DNA of 64,000 nucleotides from Xylanimonas protaetiae (GTDB lineage: Bacteria; Actinomycetota; Actinomycetes; Actinomycetales; Cellulomonadaceae): the NCBI RefSeq assembly GCF_004135385.1, contig NZ_CP035493.1, forward strand, positions 806,001-870,000. Reading direction: 5' to 3'. Shown in pieces: positions 24,621-32,857 of the stretch; the stretch's first letter is position 1; every line of letters begins with the position of its first letter. The translations under genes and the position numbers were made by a program. Under the pieces are notes generated by a model, which saw only the letters and a program-made list of their open reading frames with translations, made no database searches and was not told where the DNA came from.

Positions 24621-25874
24621 GTGCCCCAGCAGTTCCCCCGCCGCGCGTCCCTGCGCGCACGCCGCGCCCGCCGCACGCCCGCCGCGCGGGCCGTCACCAC
24701 CAGCCTCGCCGCCGTCACGGCCGCCGCCCTGGCCGCGACGACGGCCGTCCCCGCCGTCCTGACCGCCACGCCGCACGCCGCGCGCACCACGGCGACGTTC
24801 GAGGCGCGGGCCGTCGACGTCGCGGGGTCGTCCGTCGCGACGGCGGAGGTCGCGCCCGTCCATGCCGATCCGGTCAGCGTGGACCCGGTCGCCGCCGATC
24901 CCGCCGCCGGCCAGACCGACCCCCGCCAGACCGACCCCCGCCAGGCCGGTTCCGCGCAGGCCGACCCCGCGGTCGTCGCCGCCGTCGCGCAGGCGTCCGG
25001 CACGCTCGCCGGGGCCGAGCACGTCACCACCGAGGGCAACGGCGCGCCGCCCGAGCAGATCGCGCAGATCCAGCAGGCCACCTCCGTGGTCCGCGAGCTC
25101 GTCCGCCGCGCCACCGCGGCCGCCACGCCCGCCGCCGTCCCGACGACGACGCTGCCGGAGGTCGGCGCCGCCGCCGACGCCGCGGTCACCGCCGCCATCG
25201 GCACCGCGACGACCGGCGACGTCGACGCCCAGGCCGTCACGGCCGCCCTCGCGCAGCAGACCGCCGCGCTCGCCGAGCTCGTCGAGGCCACGCCGGCGGC
25301 GGCCATCGCCGTCGCGCCGGCACCGCCGACGCCCGAGGAGATCGCGGCCCAGCGGGCCGCCGAGGAGGCCGCAGCCCGCGCCGCGGCAGCGCAGGCCGCC
25401 GCGCAGCGCGCGGCAGAGGAAGCCGCCGCGCGTGCGGCCGAGCAGTCCCGGCTGGCGAGCGTCGTCGCGGAGGCCAAGAAGCACGGCAACGGGCGGATCC
25501 CCGCGCGCCTGCTCGCCTCGCTCCCCTGGTCGCCCGGCAACACGCTGCGCGCGGACGCCGCCGCGGCGCTCACGCGCCTCAACGACGCGTTCCGGGCCGC
25601 CTTCGGCACCGACCTGGGCGTCACCGACTCGTACCGGTCGTACGCGAGCCAGGTGGCCGTGAAGCGGTCGCGCGGCTTCTGGGCGGCCCGGCCCGGCCAC
25701 TCCAACCACGGGCTCGGCCTCGCCGTCGACCTCGGCACGGGCGTGTCGAGCTTCGGCACGCCGCAGTACCGGTGGATGAAGGCCAACGCCCCGAAGTTCG
25801 GCTGGACCCACCCCGACTGGGCCGAGCCCGGCGGCCGCAAGCCCGAGCCCTGGCACTGGGAGTTCACCGGCTGA
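24621..25874 (+). CDS. VanY-type D-alanyl-D-alanine carboxypeptidase, copy 2
   Basis: 417 residues, a paralogue of the preceding gene with the same layout: basic N-terminus and hydrophobic helix, Ala-rich spacer, M15B domain. Zinc ligands are His363 (SNHGLG), Asp370 (AVDLG) and His412 (WHWEF). The spacer differs most: it has PARQTDPRQTDPRQ-like short repeats and an Ala/Glu coiled coil (about 235-285). The leader CACGACCGAGGAGCA-CCC-GTG is almost identical to copy 1. The pair probably forms an operon of cell-wall hydrolases with different reach. Confidence 0.9.
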   Translation: MPQQFPRRASLRARRARRTPAARAVTTSLAAVTAAALAATTAVPAVLTATPHAARTTATFEARAVDVAGSSVATAEVAPVHADPVSVDPVAADPAAGQTDPRQTDPRQAGSAQADPAVVAAVAQASGTLAGAEHVTTEGNGAPPEQIAQIQQATSVVRELVRRATAAATPAAVPTTTLPEVGAAADAAVTAAIGTATTGDVDAQAVTAALAQQTAALAELVEATPAAAIAVAPAPPTPEEIAAQRAAEEAAARAAAAQAAAQRAAEEAAARAAEQSRLASVVAEAKKHGNGRIPARLLASLPWSPGNTLRADAAAALTRLNDAFRAAFGTDLGVTDSYRSYASQVAVKRSRGFWAARPGHSNHGLGLAVDLGTGVSSFGTPQYRWMKANAPKFGWTHPDWAEPGGRKPEPWHWEFTG

Positions 25875-26010
25875 GCCGGAGGTGCAGCGGAGGGTGAGGG
25901 CCGAGGGACGAGGCACTCGCCCGGAGCGGAACCGCAGGCTCAGCCGGCAGACAACACCGGCTGAGCCACCAGATCGGACACACCCTCGACCCCGGCCCGA
26001 CGCGGCTGGC

Positions 26011-26016
26011 TAGGGT
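26011..26016 (+). promoter_or_regulatory. -10 box of leaderless galE
   Basis: TAGGGT ends exactly 7 bp before the galE ATG, and no Shine-Dalgarno exists, so transcription probably begins at the start codon. Confidence 0.55.
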
Positions 26017-26023
26017 AGAGGCC

Positions 26024-27070
26024 ATGCGCGTTCTCGTCACCGGCGGAGCCGGGTACATCGGGTCTCACACCGTCCTGGCTCTCCTGGCCGCCGGCCACGA
26101 CGCCGTCATCGCGGACGACTTCTCGAACTCCAAGCGGACGGTGATCCCCCGGATCGAGGAGCTCGCGGGCCGTGCGGTCCCCGTGCACGAGGTCGACCTC
26201 ACCGACGCGGCCGCGACCGAGGCGCTCTTCGCCGCCGAGCAGTTCGACGCCGTCATCCACTTCGCGGGCTTCAAGGCCGTCGGCGAGTCGGTCGCCAAGC
26301 CGGCGCTGTACTACCGCAACAACCTCGACTCGACCCTCGCCGTCGTCGAGGCGATGCAGCGCCACGGCGTCCACCGGCTGGTGTTCTCGTCGTCGGCCAC
26401 CGTGTACGGCGAGAAGGCGCCGGTGCCGTACGGCGAGGGCTGGGAGTTCCTCGAGGCCACCAACCCGTACGGGCAGACGAAGGTGATCGTCGAGCGCATC
26501 CTCACCGACGTCGCGGCCGTCACCGAGGGCTGGAAGGTCGCCCTGCTGCGCTACTTCAACCCGGTGGGCGCGCACGCCTCGGGCCGCATCGGCGAGGACC
26601 CGAACGGCATCCCGAACAACCTCATGCCGTTCCTCTCGCAGGTGGCCGTGGGACGCCGCGAGAAGCTCACCGTCTTCGGCGACGACTACGAGACCGCCGA
26701 CGGCACCGGCGAGCGCGACTACATCCACGTCGTCGACCTGGCCGCCGGGCACGTCGCCGCGCTCGAGCACCTGGACGCGATGACGGAGCCGGCGCGCGCG
26801 TTCAACCTGGGCACCGGCACGGGCACCTCGGTGCTGGCGCTGCTGCACGCGTTCGAGCGTGCGGTCGGCCGGGAGCTGCCGTACGTGGTCGGACCGCGCC
26901 GCGCGGGCGACCTCGCGGCGTCCTACGCCGACCCGACCCGGGCGCGCGAGGAGCTCGGCTGGACGGCCCGGCTCACCATCGAGGACATGTGCGCGGACAC
27001 GTGGCGCTGGCAGTCGGCGAACCCGGAGGGGTTCCCCGACGACGAGCCGGCGACCGCGCCCGGCGCGTAG
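26024..27070 (+). CDS. galE: UDP-glucose 4-epimerase
   Basis: A 348-residue NAD-dependent extended-SDR enzyme interconverting UDP-glucose and UDP-galactose. The NAD site is TGGAGYIGSH (6-15), the catalytic Ser is in SSSATVYG, and Tyr-Lys are in NPYGQTK. RYFNPVGAHASGRIGEDP and the GERDYIHVVDLAAGH stretch are typical of GalE. Full length for the family. It is transcribed alone, probably leaderless, and faces a convergent zinc-peptidase gene only 3 bp away. Confidence 0.95.
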   Translation: MRVLVTGGAGYIGSHTVLALLAAGHDAVIADDFSNSKRTVIPRIEELAGRAVPVHEVDLTDAAATEALFAAEQFDAVIHFAGFKAVGESVAKPALYYRNNLDSTLAVVEAMQRHGVHRLVFSSSATVYGEKAPVPYGEGWEFLEATNPYGQTKVIVERILTDVAAVTEGWKVALLRYFNPVGAHASGRIGEDPNGIPNNLMPFLSQVAVGRREKLTVFGDDYETADGTGERDYIHVVDLAAGHVAALEHLDAMTEPARAFNLGTGTGTSVLALLHAFERAVGRELPYVVGPRRAGDLAASYADPTRAREELGWTARLTIEDMCADTWRWQSANPEGFPDDEPATAPGA

Positions 27071-27073
27071 CCG

Positions 27074-27436
27074 TCAGTCCCAGCCCAGCTCGTGGAGGCG
27101 GTCGTCGTCGATCCCGAAGTGGTGCGCGATCTCGTGCACGACCGTGACGGCGACCTCCTCGACGACCTCCTCGCGCGTCTCGCAGATGGCGAGCGTCGGG
27201 TTGCGGAAGATCGTGATCCGGTCGGGCAGCGCGCCCGCCGCCCAGAACTCGCCCCGCTCCGTGAGCGGCACGCCGTCGTAGAGCCCGAGCAGCTCGGGGT
27301 CGTCGGCCGGCGCGTCGTCCTCCACGAGCACGACGACGTTGTCCATCATCGCGGTGAGCTCTTCGGGGATGGCGTCGAGGGCGTCGGAGACGGCATCCTC
27401 GAAGTCGGCGCGGGAGAACTCCATCATCTGGCTCAT
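27074..27436 (-). CDS. Minimal zinc metallopeptidase (zincin family)
   Basis: A 120-residue protein of the small actinobacterial zincin type. The zinc motif HEIAHHFGIDD (HExxHxxG/xxD) is near residues 101-111, and FRNPTLAICETREEVVEEVAVTV precedes it as in family members (about 78-100). Such proteins have a compact metalloprotease-like fold with little known activity. ATG 27436 is used; ATGs 4-5 codons on are alternatives. It is convergent with galE and followed on the other side by a tRNA cluster. Confidence 0.85.
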   Translation of the reverse strand: MSQMMEFSRADFEDAVSDALDAIPEELTAMMDNVVVLVEDDAPADDPELLGLYDGVPLTERGEFWAAGALPDRITIFRNPTLAICETREEVVEEVAVTVVHEIAHHFGIDDDRLHELGWD

Positions 27437-27531
27437 CCTGCCCGGTCCACGCCTGCGGTGACGTCCCCGAGGGCGTCCGTCGGCCCGTTGTCGGCGCCGC
27501 AGACGCGTCCCGGTAGGATGTCGGACGTCCA

Positions 27532-27604
27532 GCCCCCATCGTCTAGCGGCCTAGGACCCCGCCCTTTCACGGCGGTAGCACGGGTTCGAATCCCGTTGGG
27601 GGTA
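27532..27604 (+). tRNA. tRNA-Glu(TTC)
   Basis: Acceptor GCCCCCA/TGGGGGT, anticodon loop CTTTCAC, T arm ACGGGTTCGAATCCCGT. CCA not encoded. First of three clustered tRNAs. Confidence 0.95.
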
Positions 27605-27704
27605 CTCGGGAGCGCATCGTCGCAGGTCAGAGGCCGATTTCAGGTTTCCGGCCGGTTCGGGGTACGCTTCTACCCGGCCCAAGCGAGGGAATCGCGAAGG
27701 CCAA

Positions 27705-27778
27705 GGCCCTGTAGCGCAGTTGGTTAGCGCGCCGCCCTGTCACGGCGGAGGTCGCGGGTTCAAGTCCCGTCAGGGTCG
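27705..27778 (+). tRNA. tRNA-Asp(GTC)
   Basis: Acceptor GGCCCTG/CAGGGTC, anticodon loop CTGTCAC, T arm GCGGGTTCAAGTCCCGT. CCA not encoded. Confidence 0.95.
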
Positions 27779-27788
27779 CTCACGAAGC

Positions 27789-27821
27789 GCCCGGTCAGTC
27801 GGAAACGGCAACCGGGCTTTT
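27789..27821 (+). terminator. Terminator between tRNA-Asp and tRNA-Phe
   Basis: GCCCGGT/ACCGGGC with a 15-nt loop followed by TTTT. Confidence 0.75.
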
Positions 27822-27829
27822 GTGTCCGA

Positions 27830-27902
27830 GGCTCTGTAGCTCAGTTGGTAGAGCGCACGACTGAAAATCGTGAGGTCAGGGGATCGACGCCCCTCGGAGC
27901 CA
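27830..27902 (+). tRNA. tRNA-Phe(GAA)
   Basis: Acceptor GGCTCTG/CGGAGCC, anticodon loop CTGAAAA, T arm AGGGGATCGACGCCCCT. CCA not encoded. Confidence 0.95.
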
Positions 27903-27907
27903 CCGTC

Positions 27908-27939
27908 AAGGCCCCGGGTCCACCAGGATCCGGGGCCTT
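27908..27939 (+). terminator. Terminator after tRNA-Phe
   Basis: A perfect 10-bp stem, AAGGCCCCGG/CCGGGGCCTT, with a 12-nt loop. Confidence 0.8.
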
Positions 27940-28020
27940 CGCCGTTCCCGGACGAGGCCCTGCCGGCCATCCGACGCCCCAGGAATTGCCGCGACCAGTG
28001 ACAACGGGTTGCATGGGAGC

Positions 28021-28437
28021 ATGACCGACCCGGACACCGAGCCCACCCTGGGCAGGCTCGTCGAACAGCTCTCCGAGCAGACCAGCCGCCTGGTGCGGGC
28101 CGAGGTCGCGCTCGCCAAGGCGGAGATGGCGCAGAAGGCCAAGTCCTCAGGGCTCGGCATCGGCCTGTTCCTCGCCGCCGGCGCCATCTCGCTGTACGCG
28201 CTCGGCGTGCTGATCTGGTCGGCGGTGCTCGGCCTCGGCGAGGCGTGGCCCCTGTGGCTGTCCGCGCTCGTCATCGGGTTCGCGATGCTGCTGCTCGCCG
28301 GCGGGCTCGTCGCCGTCGGCGTCCGGCTCCTCCAGCACGCCTCGGGCAAGCCCGAGGCCATCGACCGCGTCAAGAGCGACATCGCGACGGTCCGTGCCAA
28401 CCTCTCCTCCACCGCCCGCAAGGAGAAGCTCCCGTGA
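28021..28437 (+). CDS. Phage-holin-family (DUF1469-like) membrane protein
   Basis: A 138-residue protein. An N-terminal amphipathic helix (LVEQLSEQTSRLVRAEVALAKAEM) is followed by two transmembrane helices (about 48-70 and 80-103) and a C-terminal charged helix. This is the Phage_holin_3_6-type layout of actinobacterial chromosomal proteins, which are not true holins. It overlaps the next gene by the GTGA start-stop and forms a typical pair with a DUF3618 protein; both are probably membrane-organising proteins of unknown role. Confidence 0.88.
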   Translation: MTDPDTEPTLGRLVEQLSEQTSRLVRAEVALAKAEMAQKAKSSGLGIGLFLAAGAISLYALGVLIWSAVLGLGEAWPLWLSALVIGFAMLLLAGGLVAVGVRLLQHASGKPEAIDRVKSDIATVRANLSSTARKEKLP

Positions 28438-28807
28438 GCGCCGAGTCCCAGCTCCCCCAGCCCGCCGACGGGTCCCCGCGGGGCGCGGGGCGGCGCCGAC
28501 CGGCAAGGCGCCCACGCGGGCCGAGCTCCAGGCGGAGATCGAGCGCAGCCGCGCCGAGCTCGGCGCGACCATCGACGCGCTCACCACCCAGCTCTCCCCG
28601 AAGTACCAGGCCAAGAAGGCCGCCAGGACGACGCGCGTCGCGGCGTCCGACGCCGGGGCGTTCCTCACCGGCGGAGGCATGCCCGTGGGTGACGACCGCC
28701 GCGCGCGCAACGTCAAGGTGCTGCTGGGCGCGGTGGCGGTGGTCGCGGCCGTCGTCGTTCTGAACGTCGTCGTCGGCCGTGTCGCCGCGAAGAAGCCGCG
28801 CGGCTGA
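28434..28807 (+). CDS. DUF3618 membrane protein, apparent frameshift near start
   Basis: The DUF3618 core (ELQAEIERSRAELGATIDAL, about residues 30-50 of the product) and a C-terminal transmembrane helix (VLLGAVAVVAAVVVLNVVV) are clear and end at 28807. The natural start is GTG 28434, overlapping the holin stop and preceded by AAGGAG, but it is in another frame (SAESQLPQPADG). A one-base change in the G-rich tract at about 28480-28497 would join them. A GTG at 28394 in the core's frame gives an unnatural Pro/Arg-rich N-terminus. So either a sequencing error or a real frameshift is likely. Confidence 0.75.
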
Positions 28808-28839
28808 CGTCGTCGTCAGCCGCGCCGGCAGGGGTCGCC

Positions 28840-29049
28840 TTACTGCGCGGGGTGCTCCGCGGCCTCCGACGCCGCGCCGAGCAGCGCCCGGACCTCGGCC
28901 TCCTTGTACCGGCGGTGACCGCCGAGCGTACGGATGGACGAGAGCTTGCCCGCCTTGGCCCACCGGGTGACCGTCTTGGGGTCGACCCGGAACAGGCTCG
29001 CCACCTCGGCCGGCGTCAGCAGGACCTCCGACTCACCGTGAAGCGACAT
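28840..29049 (-). CDS. bldC: BldC-type MerR-like transcription factor
   Basis: 69 residues, a single winged HTH: LLTPAEVASLFRVDPKTVTR (helix-turn-helix), then WAKAGKLSSIRTLGGHRRYK as recognition and wing. This is nearly the whole family consensus. In Streptomyces BldC binds direct repeats head to tail and controls development; in other actinobacteria its role is broader. Transcribed alone, divergent from the DUF3073 gene across 323 bp. Confidence 0.95.
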   Translation of the reverse strand: MSLHGESEVLLTPAEVASLFRVDPKTVTRWAKAGKLSSIRTLGGHRRYKEAEVRALLGAASEAAEHPAQ

Positions 29050-29372
29050 CCGGTACCTCTCCTGTCATCGAGCTGCGGCCGAAACCCAGACGGCGCCTGG
29101 TGCTGGTCGCTCGGCCGTGGTCACCATTGTCACGCCACGGGGCACTTGTGCGACTTGGTTTCGCGGATGAAATCCCGTGTCGGCGCGCCTCGACCACGCG
29201 ACGGCGCGCTCCCGCCGGGGTGTGTTCCAGCGTCATGTAGGCCTCATTTGGCCTACGGAGTGGAGGGAATGCCTCACGGGCGTGTACCGTTGTCGACTGA
29301 ACAGACACGCACTTACTAACGGGGCCGCACGTCTGGAGACGTTGCCGCCCCGCTCCACGTTGAGGGGGAGCC
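29050..29372. other. bldC-DUF3073 intergenic region
   Basis: 323 bp without a supported gene. GTAGGCC-TCATTT-GGCCTAC (29236-29255) is a perfect 7-bp inverted repeat, a possible regulatory site. GGTGACAATG-like AT-richer DNA near 29120-29160 and GTGTACCGTTG at 29281 may hold the divergent promoters. No small RNA can be claimed. Confidence 0.4.
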
Positions 29373-29573
29373 ATGGGCCGCGGCCGTCAGAAGGCAAAGC
29401 AGACCAAGGTTGCTCGCGAGCTGAAGTACTTCAGCCCCGCGACGAACTACCACGCGCTGGAGGCGGAGCTGAGTGGCGGCGGTCGCACCGACGTCGCCAC
29501 CGAGGACCGCTTCCCGGCGCGGGACGACGACTTCGACAACACCTACTCCGCATGGGACGACGACGAGCGCTGA
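29373..29573 (+). CDS. DUF3073 family protein
   Basis: A 66-residue protein conserved in actinobacteria: MGRGRQKAKQTKVARELKYF followed by SPATNYHALEAEL and an acidic C-terminus. Strong Shine-Dalgarno GAGGGGGAG. The basic N-terminus and acidic tail suggest nucleic-acid or ribosome association, but its function is unknown. Commonly found beside bldC and purM, as here. Followed by a strong terminator. Confidence 0.95.
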   Translation: MGRGRQKAKQTKVARELKYFSPATNYHALEAELSGGGRTDVATEDRFPARDDDFDNTYSAWDDDER

Positions 29574-29608
29574 CGCAGCGTCGCACCACGTGAGTCGCAC
29601 CACATGAC

Positions 29609-29641
29609 GAAGGCCCGGACGGCGTTGCCGTCCGGGCCTTC
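29609..29641. terminator. Bidirectional terminator, DUF3073 and purM
   Basis: A perfect 15-bp stem, GAAGGCCCGGACGGC/GCCGTCCGGGCCTTC, with a 3-nt loop between the convergent genes. Confidence 0.9.
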
Positions 29642-29659
29642 GTGCGAGACGGGGTCTCG

Positions 29660-30781
29660 TCAGAAGCGGTAGTCGGCGACCAGGCGGACGGCGCCACCGT
29701 CCACGCCCTTCGTTCCCGCCACCAGGTCCGACGACGACGTCGCGTCGTCGAGCTCCGCGACCGTGCCGAGCACCCACGCGGGGACGCCCAGCGAGGCGAG
29801 GCGCGCCAGGGCCGCGTCCGCGCCGTCGGCGCCGACGACGGCGACCATGCCGACGCCCAGGTTGAGCGTGCCCTCGATGTCCGACGTCGGGACCTGGCCG
29901 AGCGTGCGCACCAGGCCGAACACCGCCGGGACGTCCCACGAGGAACGGTCCACGGTGGCGACGAGGCCCGTGGGCAGCACGCGCGCGAGGTTCGCGGCCA
30001 GGCCGCCGCCCGTGACGTGCGTGAACGCGTGGACCTGCGCTGCGTCGTCCGCGGCGAGGGCGAGGACGTCGCTGGCGTAGACGCGCGTGGGCTCGAGGAG
30101 CTCCTCGCCGAGCGTGCGGCCGAGCTCGTCGACGTGGCGGTCGAGCTCCCAGCCGGCGTGCTTCACGACGGCGCGCACGAGCGAGTAGCCGTTGGAGTGC
30201 AGGCCCGAGGACGCCATGGCGACGAGCACGTCACCCGCACGGACGCGGTCCGGGCCGAGCACGCGGTCGGCCTCGACGATGCCCGTGGCGGCGCCGGCGA
30301 CGTCGTACTCGTCAGGGGCGAGCAGGCCGGGGTGCTCGGCGGTCTCGCCGCCCACGAGCGCGGTGCCGGCGACCTCGCACGCCTGCGCGATGCCGCGCAC
30401 GATGTCGGCGATGCGCTCCGGGACCACCTTGCCCGTGGCGATGTAGTCCGTCATGAAGAGCGGCTTGGCGCCCACCACGACGATGTCGTCCACGACCATG
30501 CCGACCAGGTCGAAGCCGATGGTGTCGTGCTTGTCGAGGGCCTGGGCGATGGCGACCTTGGTGCCGACGCCGTCGGTGGAGGTGGCCAGCAGCGGGGCGC
30601 GGTACTCCTTGAAGGCCGACAGGTCGTAGAGCCCGGCGAACCCGCCCACTCCCCCGAGCACGGCCGGGCCGTGCGTGCGGCGGACGGCGTCCTTCATGAG
30701 CTCGACGGCCTTGTCGCCGGCTTCGGTGTCGACACCGGCCGAGGCATAGGTCAGGCCCGTCGTCTGGTCACTGCTCGTCAC
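29660..30781 (-). CDS. purM: Phosphoribosylformylglycinamidine cyclo-ligase
   Basis: A 373-residue AIR synthetase that closes the imidazole ring in purine synthesis using ATP. Motifs are YASAGVDTEAGD, LLATSTDGVGTKV, DLVGMVVDDIVVVGAKPLFM split over about 91-110, ALVGGETAEHPG and FTHVTGGGLAANL. Full length. It lies 57 bp after purF in the same direction, forming a purF-purM operon. Confidence 0.97.
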   Translation of the reverse strand: MTSSDQTTGLTYASAGVDTEAGDKAVELMKDAVRRTHGPAVLGGVGGFAGLYDLSAFKEYRAPLLATSTDGVGTKVAIAQALDKHDTIGFDLVGMVVDDIVVVGAKPLFMTDYIATGKVVPERIADIVRGIAQACEVAGTALVGGETAEHPGLLAPDEYDVAGAATGIVEADRVLGPDRVRAGDVLVAMASSGLHSNGYSLVRAVVKHAGWELDRHVDELGRTLGEELLEPTRVYASDVLALAADDAAQVHAFTHVTGGGLAANLARVLPTGLVATVDRSSWDVPAVFGLVRTLGQVPTSDIEGTLNLGVGMVAVVGADGADAALARLASLGVPAWVLGTVAELDDATSSSDLVAGTKGVDGGAVRLVADYRF

Positions 30782-30838
30782 GATCTCTCCTGGCCGGTGG
30801 TTGAGCGTCTCGAAACCACCATCGGTCGGTCCTGGGTG

Positions 30839-32386
30839 TTACGGGTGGGCGAGCGCACCGGCGCCGCCCGCGGAGACGGACAGCGAGTGCAGGCCGTCCT
30901 CGGGCGCTCCGAGCGGCAGCTCCTCCTGCTCGAGCAGGTGCTTGCCGAGCTGGTCCTCGGGCGGCAGCTCGATCGGGTACCTGCCCGTGAAACAGGCGGT
31001 GCACAGCTGCGACTCGGCCTGCTGCGTCGCGGCGATCATGCCGTCGAGCGAGATGTAGCCGAGCGAGTCGGCGCCCAGCGACTTGCCGATCTCGTCCGCG
31101 GACAGGCCGTTGGCGATGAGCTCGGCGCGCGACGCGAAGTCGATGCCGTAGAAGCACGGCCACTTCACGGGCGGCGAGGAGATGCGGATGTGCACCTCGG
31201 CCGCGCCGGCCTCGCGCAGCATGCGCACGAGGGCGCGCTGCGTGTTGCCGCGCACGATCGAGTCGTCGACGACGACGAGGCGCTTGCCCCGGATGACCTC
31301 GCGCAGCGGGTTGAGCTTGAGCCGGATGCCGAGCTGGCGCAGCGTGTCGGACGGCTGGATGAAGGTGCGGCCCACGTAGGCGTTCTTCGTCAGGCCCTGC
31401 CCGAACGGGATGCCGGACTCCTGCGCGTACCCGACGGCGGCCGGCGTGCCGGACTCCGGCGTCGGGATGACCAGGTCGGCCTCGACAGGGTGCTCCTTGG
31501 CCAGGGCCTTGCCCATCTCGACGCGCGCCGCGTGGACGGACCGGCCGTTGATCGCGGCGTCGGGCCGGGCCAGGTAGACGTACTCGAAGACGCAGCCGGC
31601 GCGGTCGACCGGGGCGAAGCGCTGCGAGCGCAGCCCGTCGCCGTCGATCATGATGAGCTCGCCCGGCTCGACCTCGCGCACGAACGACGCGCCGACGATG
31701 TCGAGGGCGGGGCCCTCGGAGGCGACGACCCAGCCGCGCTCGAGGCGGCCCAGCACCAGCGGACGCACGCCCTGCGGGTCGCGGGCGGCGTAGAGCGTGT
31801 TCTCGTCCATGAACACGAGCGAGAAGGCGCCGCGCAGCTTCGGCAGCACCTCGAGGGCGGTCTGCTCGAGCGTGTGGTCGGCGTCGCCCGCGAGCAGAGC
31901 CGTGACCAGCGCCGTGTCCGTGGTGTTGCCGCGGGCGAGCTCGCCCCGGCGCTGCGCGCCGTAGCGCTCCGCGACGAGGTTGACGAGCTCGGCGGAGTTC
32001 GTGAGGTTGCCGTTGTGGCCGAGCGCCACGGTGCCCGACGCCGTCGCGCCGAGCGTCGGCTGGGCGTTCTCCCAGGTCACGCCGCCCGTCGTGGAGTAGC
32101 GGCAGTGCCCGACGGCGATGTGGCCGCGCAGGGCGCCGAGGGCGGTCTCGTCGAACACCTGCGAGACCAGACCCATGTCCTTGTAGACGAGGATCTGCTC
32201 ACCGTTCGAGGTGGCGATACCGGCCGACTCCTGGCCACGGTGCTGCAGGGCGTAGAGGCCGAAGTACGCGAGCTTCGCGACCTCCTCGCCGGGAGCCCAG
32301 ACTCCGAAGACCCCGCAGGCGTCCTGCGGGCCCTTCTCGCCGGGCATCAGGTCATGGTTGAGGCGTCCGTCAGGGCGCAGAGGCAT
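30839..32386 (-). CDS. purF: Amidophosphoribosyltransferase
   Basis: A 515-residue enzyme that makes 5-phosphoribosylamine from PRPP and glutamine, the first purine step. The N-terminal Ntn glutaminase has Cys24 (DACGVFGV), to be exposed by propeptide removal, then LQHRGQESAG and HNGNLTN. The PRTase part has VVVDDSIVRGNT, the PRPP loop. Cysteines near the C-terminus (LCTACFTG) match Bacillus-type Fe-S enzymes. ATG 32386 is used; ATG 32347 would shorten the propeptide. Confidence 0.97.
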   Translation of the reverse strand: MPLRPDGRLNHDLMPGEKGPQDACGVFGVWAPGEEVAKLAYFGLYALQHRGQESAGIATSNGEQILVYKDMGLVSQVFDETALGALRGHIAVGHCRYSTTGGVTWENAQPTLGATASGTVALGHNGNLTNSAELVNLVAERYGAQRRGELARGNTTDTALVTALLAGDADHTLEQTALEVLPKLRGAFSLVFMDENTLYAARDPQGVRPLVLGRLERGWVVASEGPALDIVGASFVREVEPGELIMIDGDGLRSQRFAPVDRAGCVFEYVYLARPDAAINGRSVHAARVEMGKALAKEHPVEADLVIPTPESGTPAAVGYAQESGIPFGQGLTKNAYVGRTFIQPSDTLRQLGIRLKLNPLREVIRGKRLVVVDDSIVRGNTQRALVRMLREAGAAEVHIRISSPPVKWPCFYGIDFASRAELIANGLSADEIGKSLGADSLGYISLDGMIAATQQAESQLCTACFTGRYPIELPPEDQLGKHLLEQEELPLGAPEDGLHSLSVSAGGAGALAHP

Positions 32387-32396
32387 GGCCCAAGTA

Positions 32397-32753
32397 TCAC
32401 ACGCCGGGCTCGGCGTCCTGTCGGATGTCGTGCTGAGCGCTCCAGCGCTTGAGGGAGCGCCGGTCGAGGATTGTCGCGAGCAGGCCCGCGAGCAAGATCG
32501 CGACCGTCGTCGTGGCGGCGACCGTCACGGTGAGCCAGACGCCCGGCTTGTCCATGTACTGGTCGCGGCTCGGGTCGTACGTCGCGAGCAGGTACAGGCC
32601 GAGGGCCAGCCCGGCCACGAAGCCGACGATGCCGCCCGTGACCAGGAACCCCTTGTAGCGGGGCGCGCGGCGCACGCTCGCGGGGTCGACCACCGAGCGG
32701 AGGTCGACGTCGTCGGCGGGCTTGTCCCCGGGCTGCTCGGGCGCGTTGCTCAC
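32397..32753 (-). CDS. Conserved membrane protein upstream of purF
   Basis: 118 residues with a charged N-terminus (QPGDKPADDVDLRSVVDP) and two transmembrane helices (about 37-58 and 74-95), ending in a cytoplasmic tail. It ends 10 bp before purF and is probably co-transcribed. Similar proteins sit next to purF in related actinobacteria as I recall; the function is unknown. Confidence 0.75.
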   Translation of the reverse strand: MSNAPEQPGDKPADDVDLRSVVDPASVRRAPRYKGFLVTGGIVGFVAGLALGLYLLATYDPSRDQYMDKPGVWLTVTVAATTTVAILLAGLLATILDRRSLKRWSAQHDIRQDAEPGV

Positions 32754-32791
32754 CCGGCCAGCCTATCCGCCGCGGCAGGACGGACAGACGC

Positions 32792-32834
32792 GGGCCGGTG
32801 CCCCGAACGAGCGGCTCGTTCGGGGCACCGGCCC
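32792..32834. terminator. Terminator after the secreted nuclease gene
   Basis: A perfect 20-bp stem from GGGCCGGTGCCCCGAACGAG to its complement with a 3-nt loop; 23 bp past the nuclease stop. Confidence 0.9.
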
Positions 32835-32857
32835 CCGTTGCCTCTACCGCGACGGTG

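Noticed and set aside
28021-28807. Prophage lysis module (holin-family gene)
   Set aside because: The gene is the chromosomal DUF1469-like type paired with DUF3618; no endolysin, tail or capsid genes adjoin it.
29642-32452. A 936-codon plus-strand frame over purM and purF
   Set aside because: Lies opposite two conserved enzymes with complete motifs and has no recognisable domain; GC-skew artefact.
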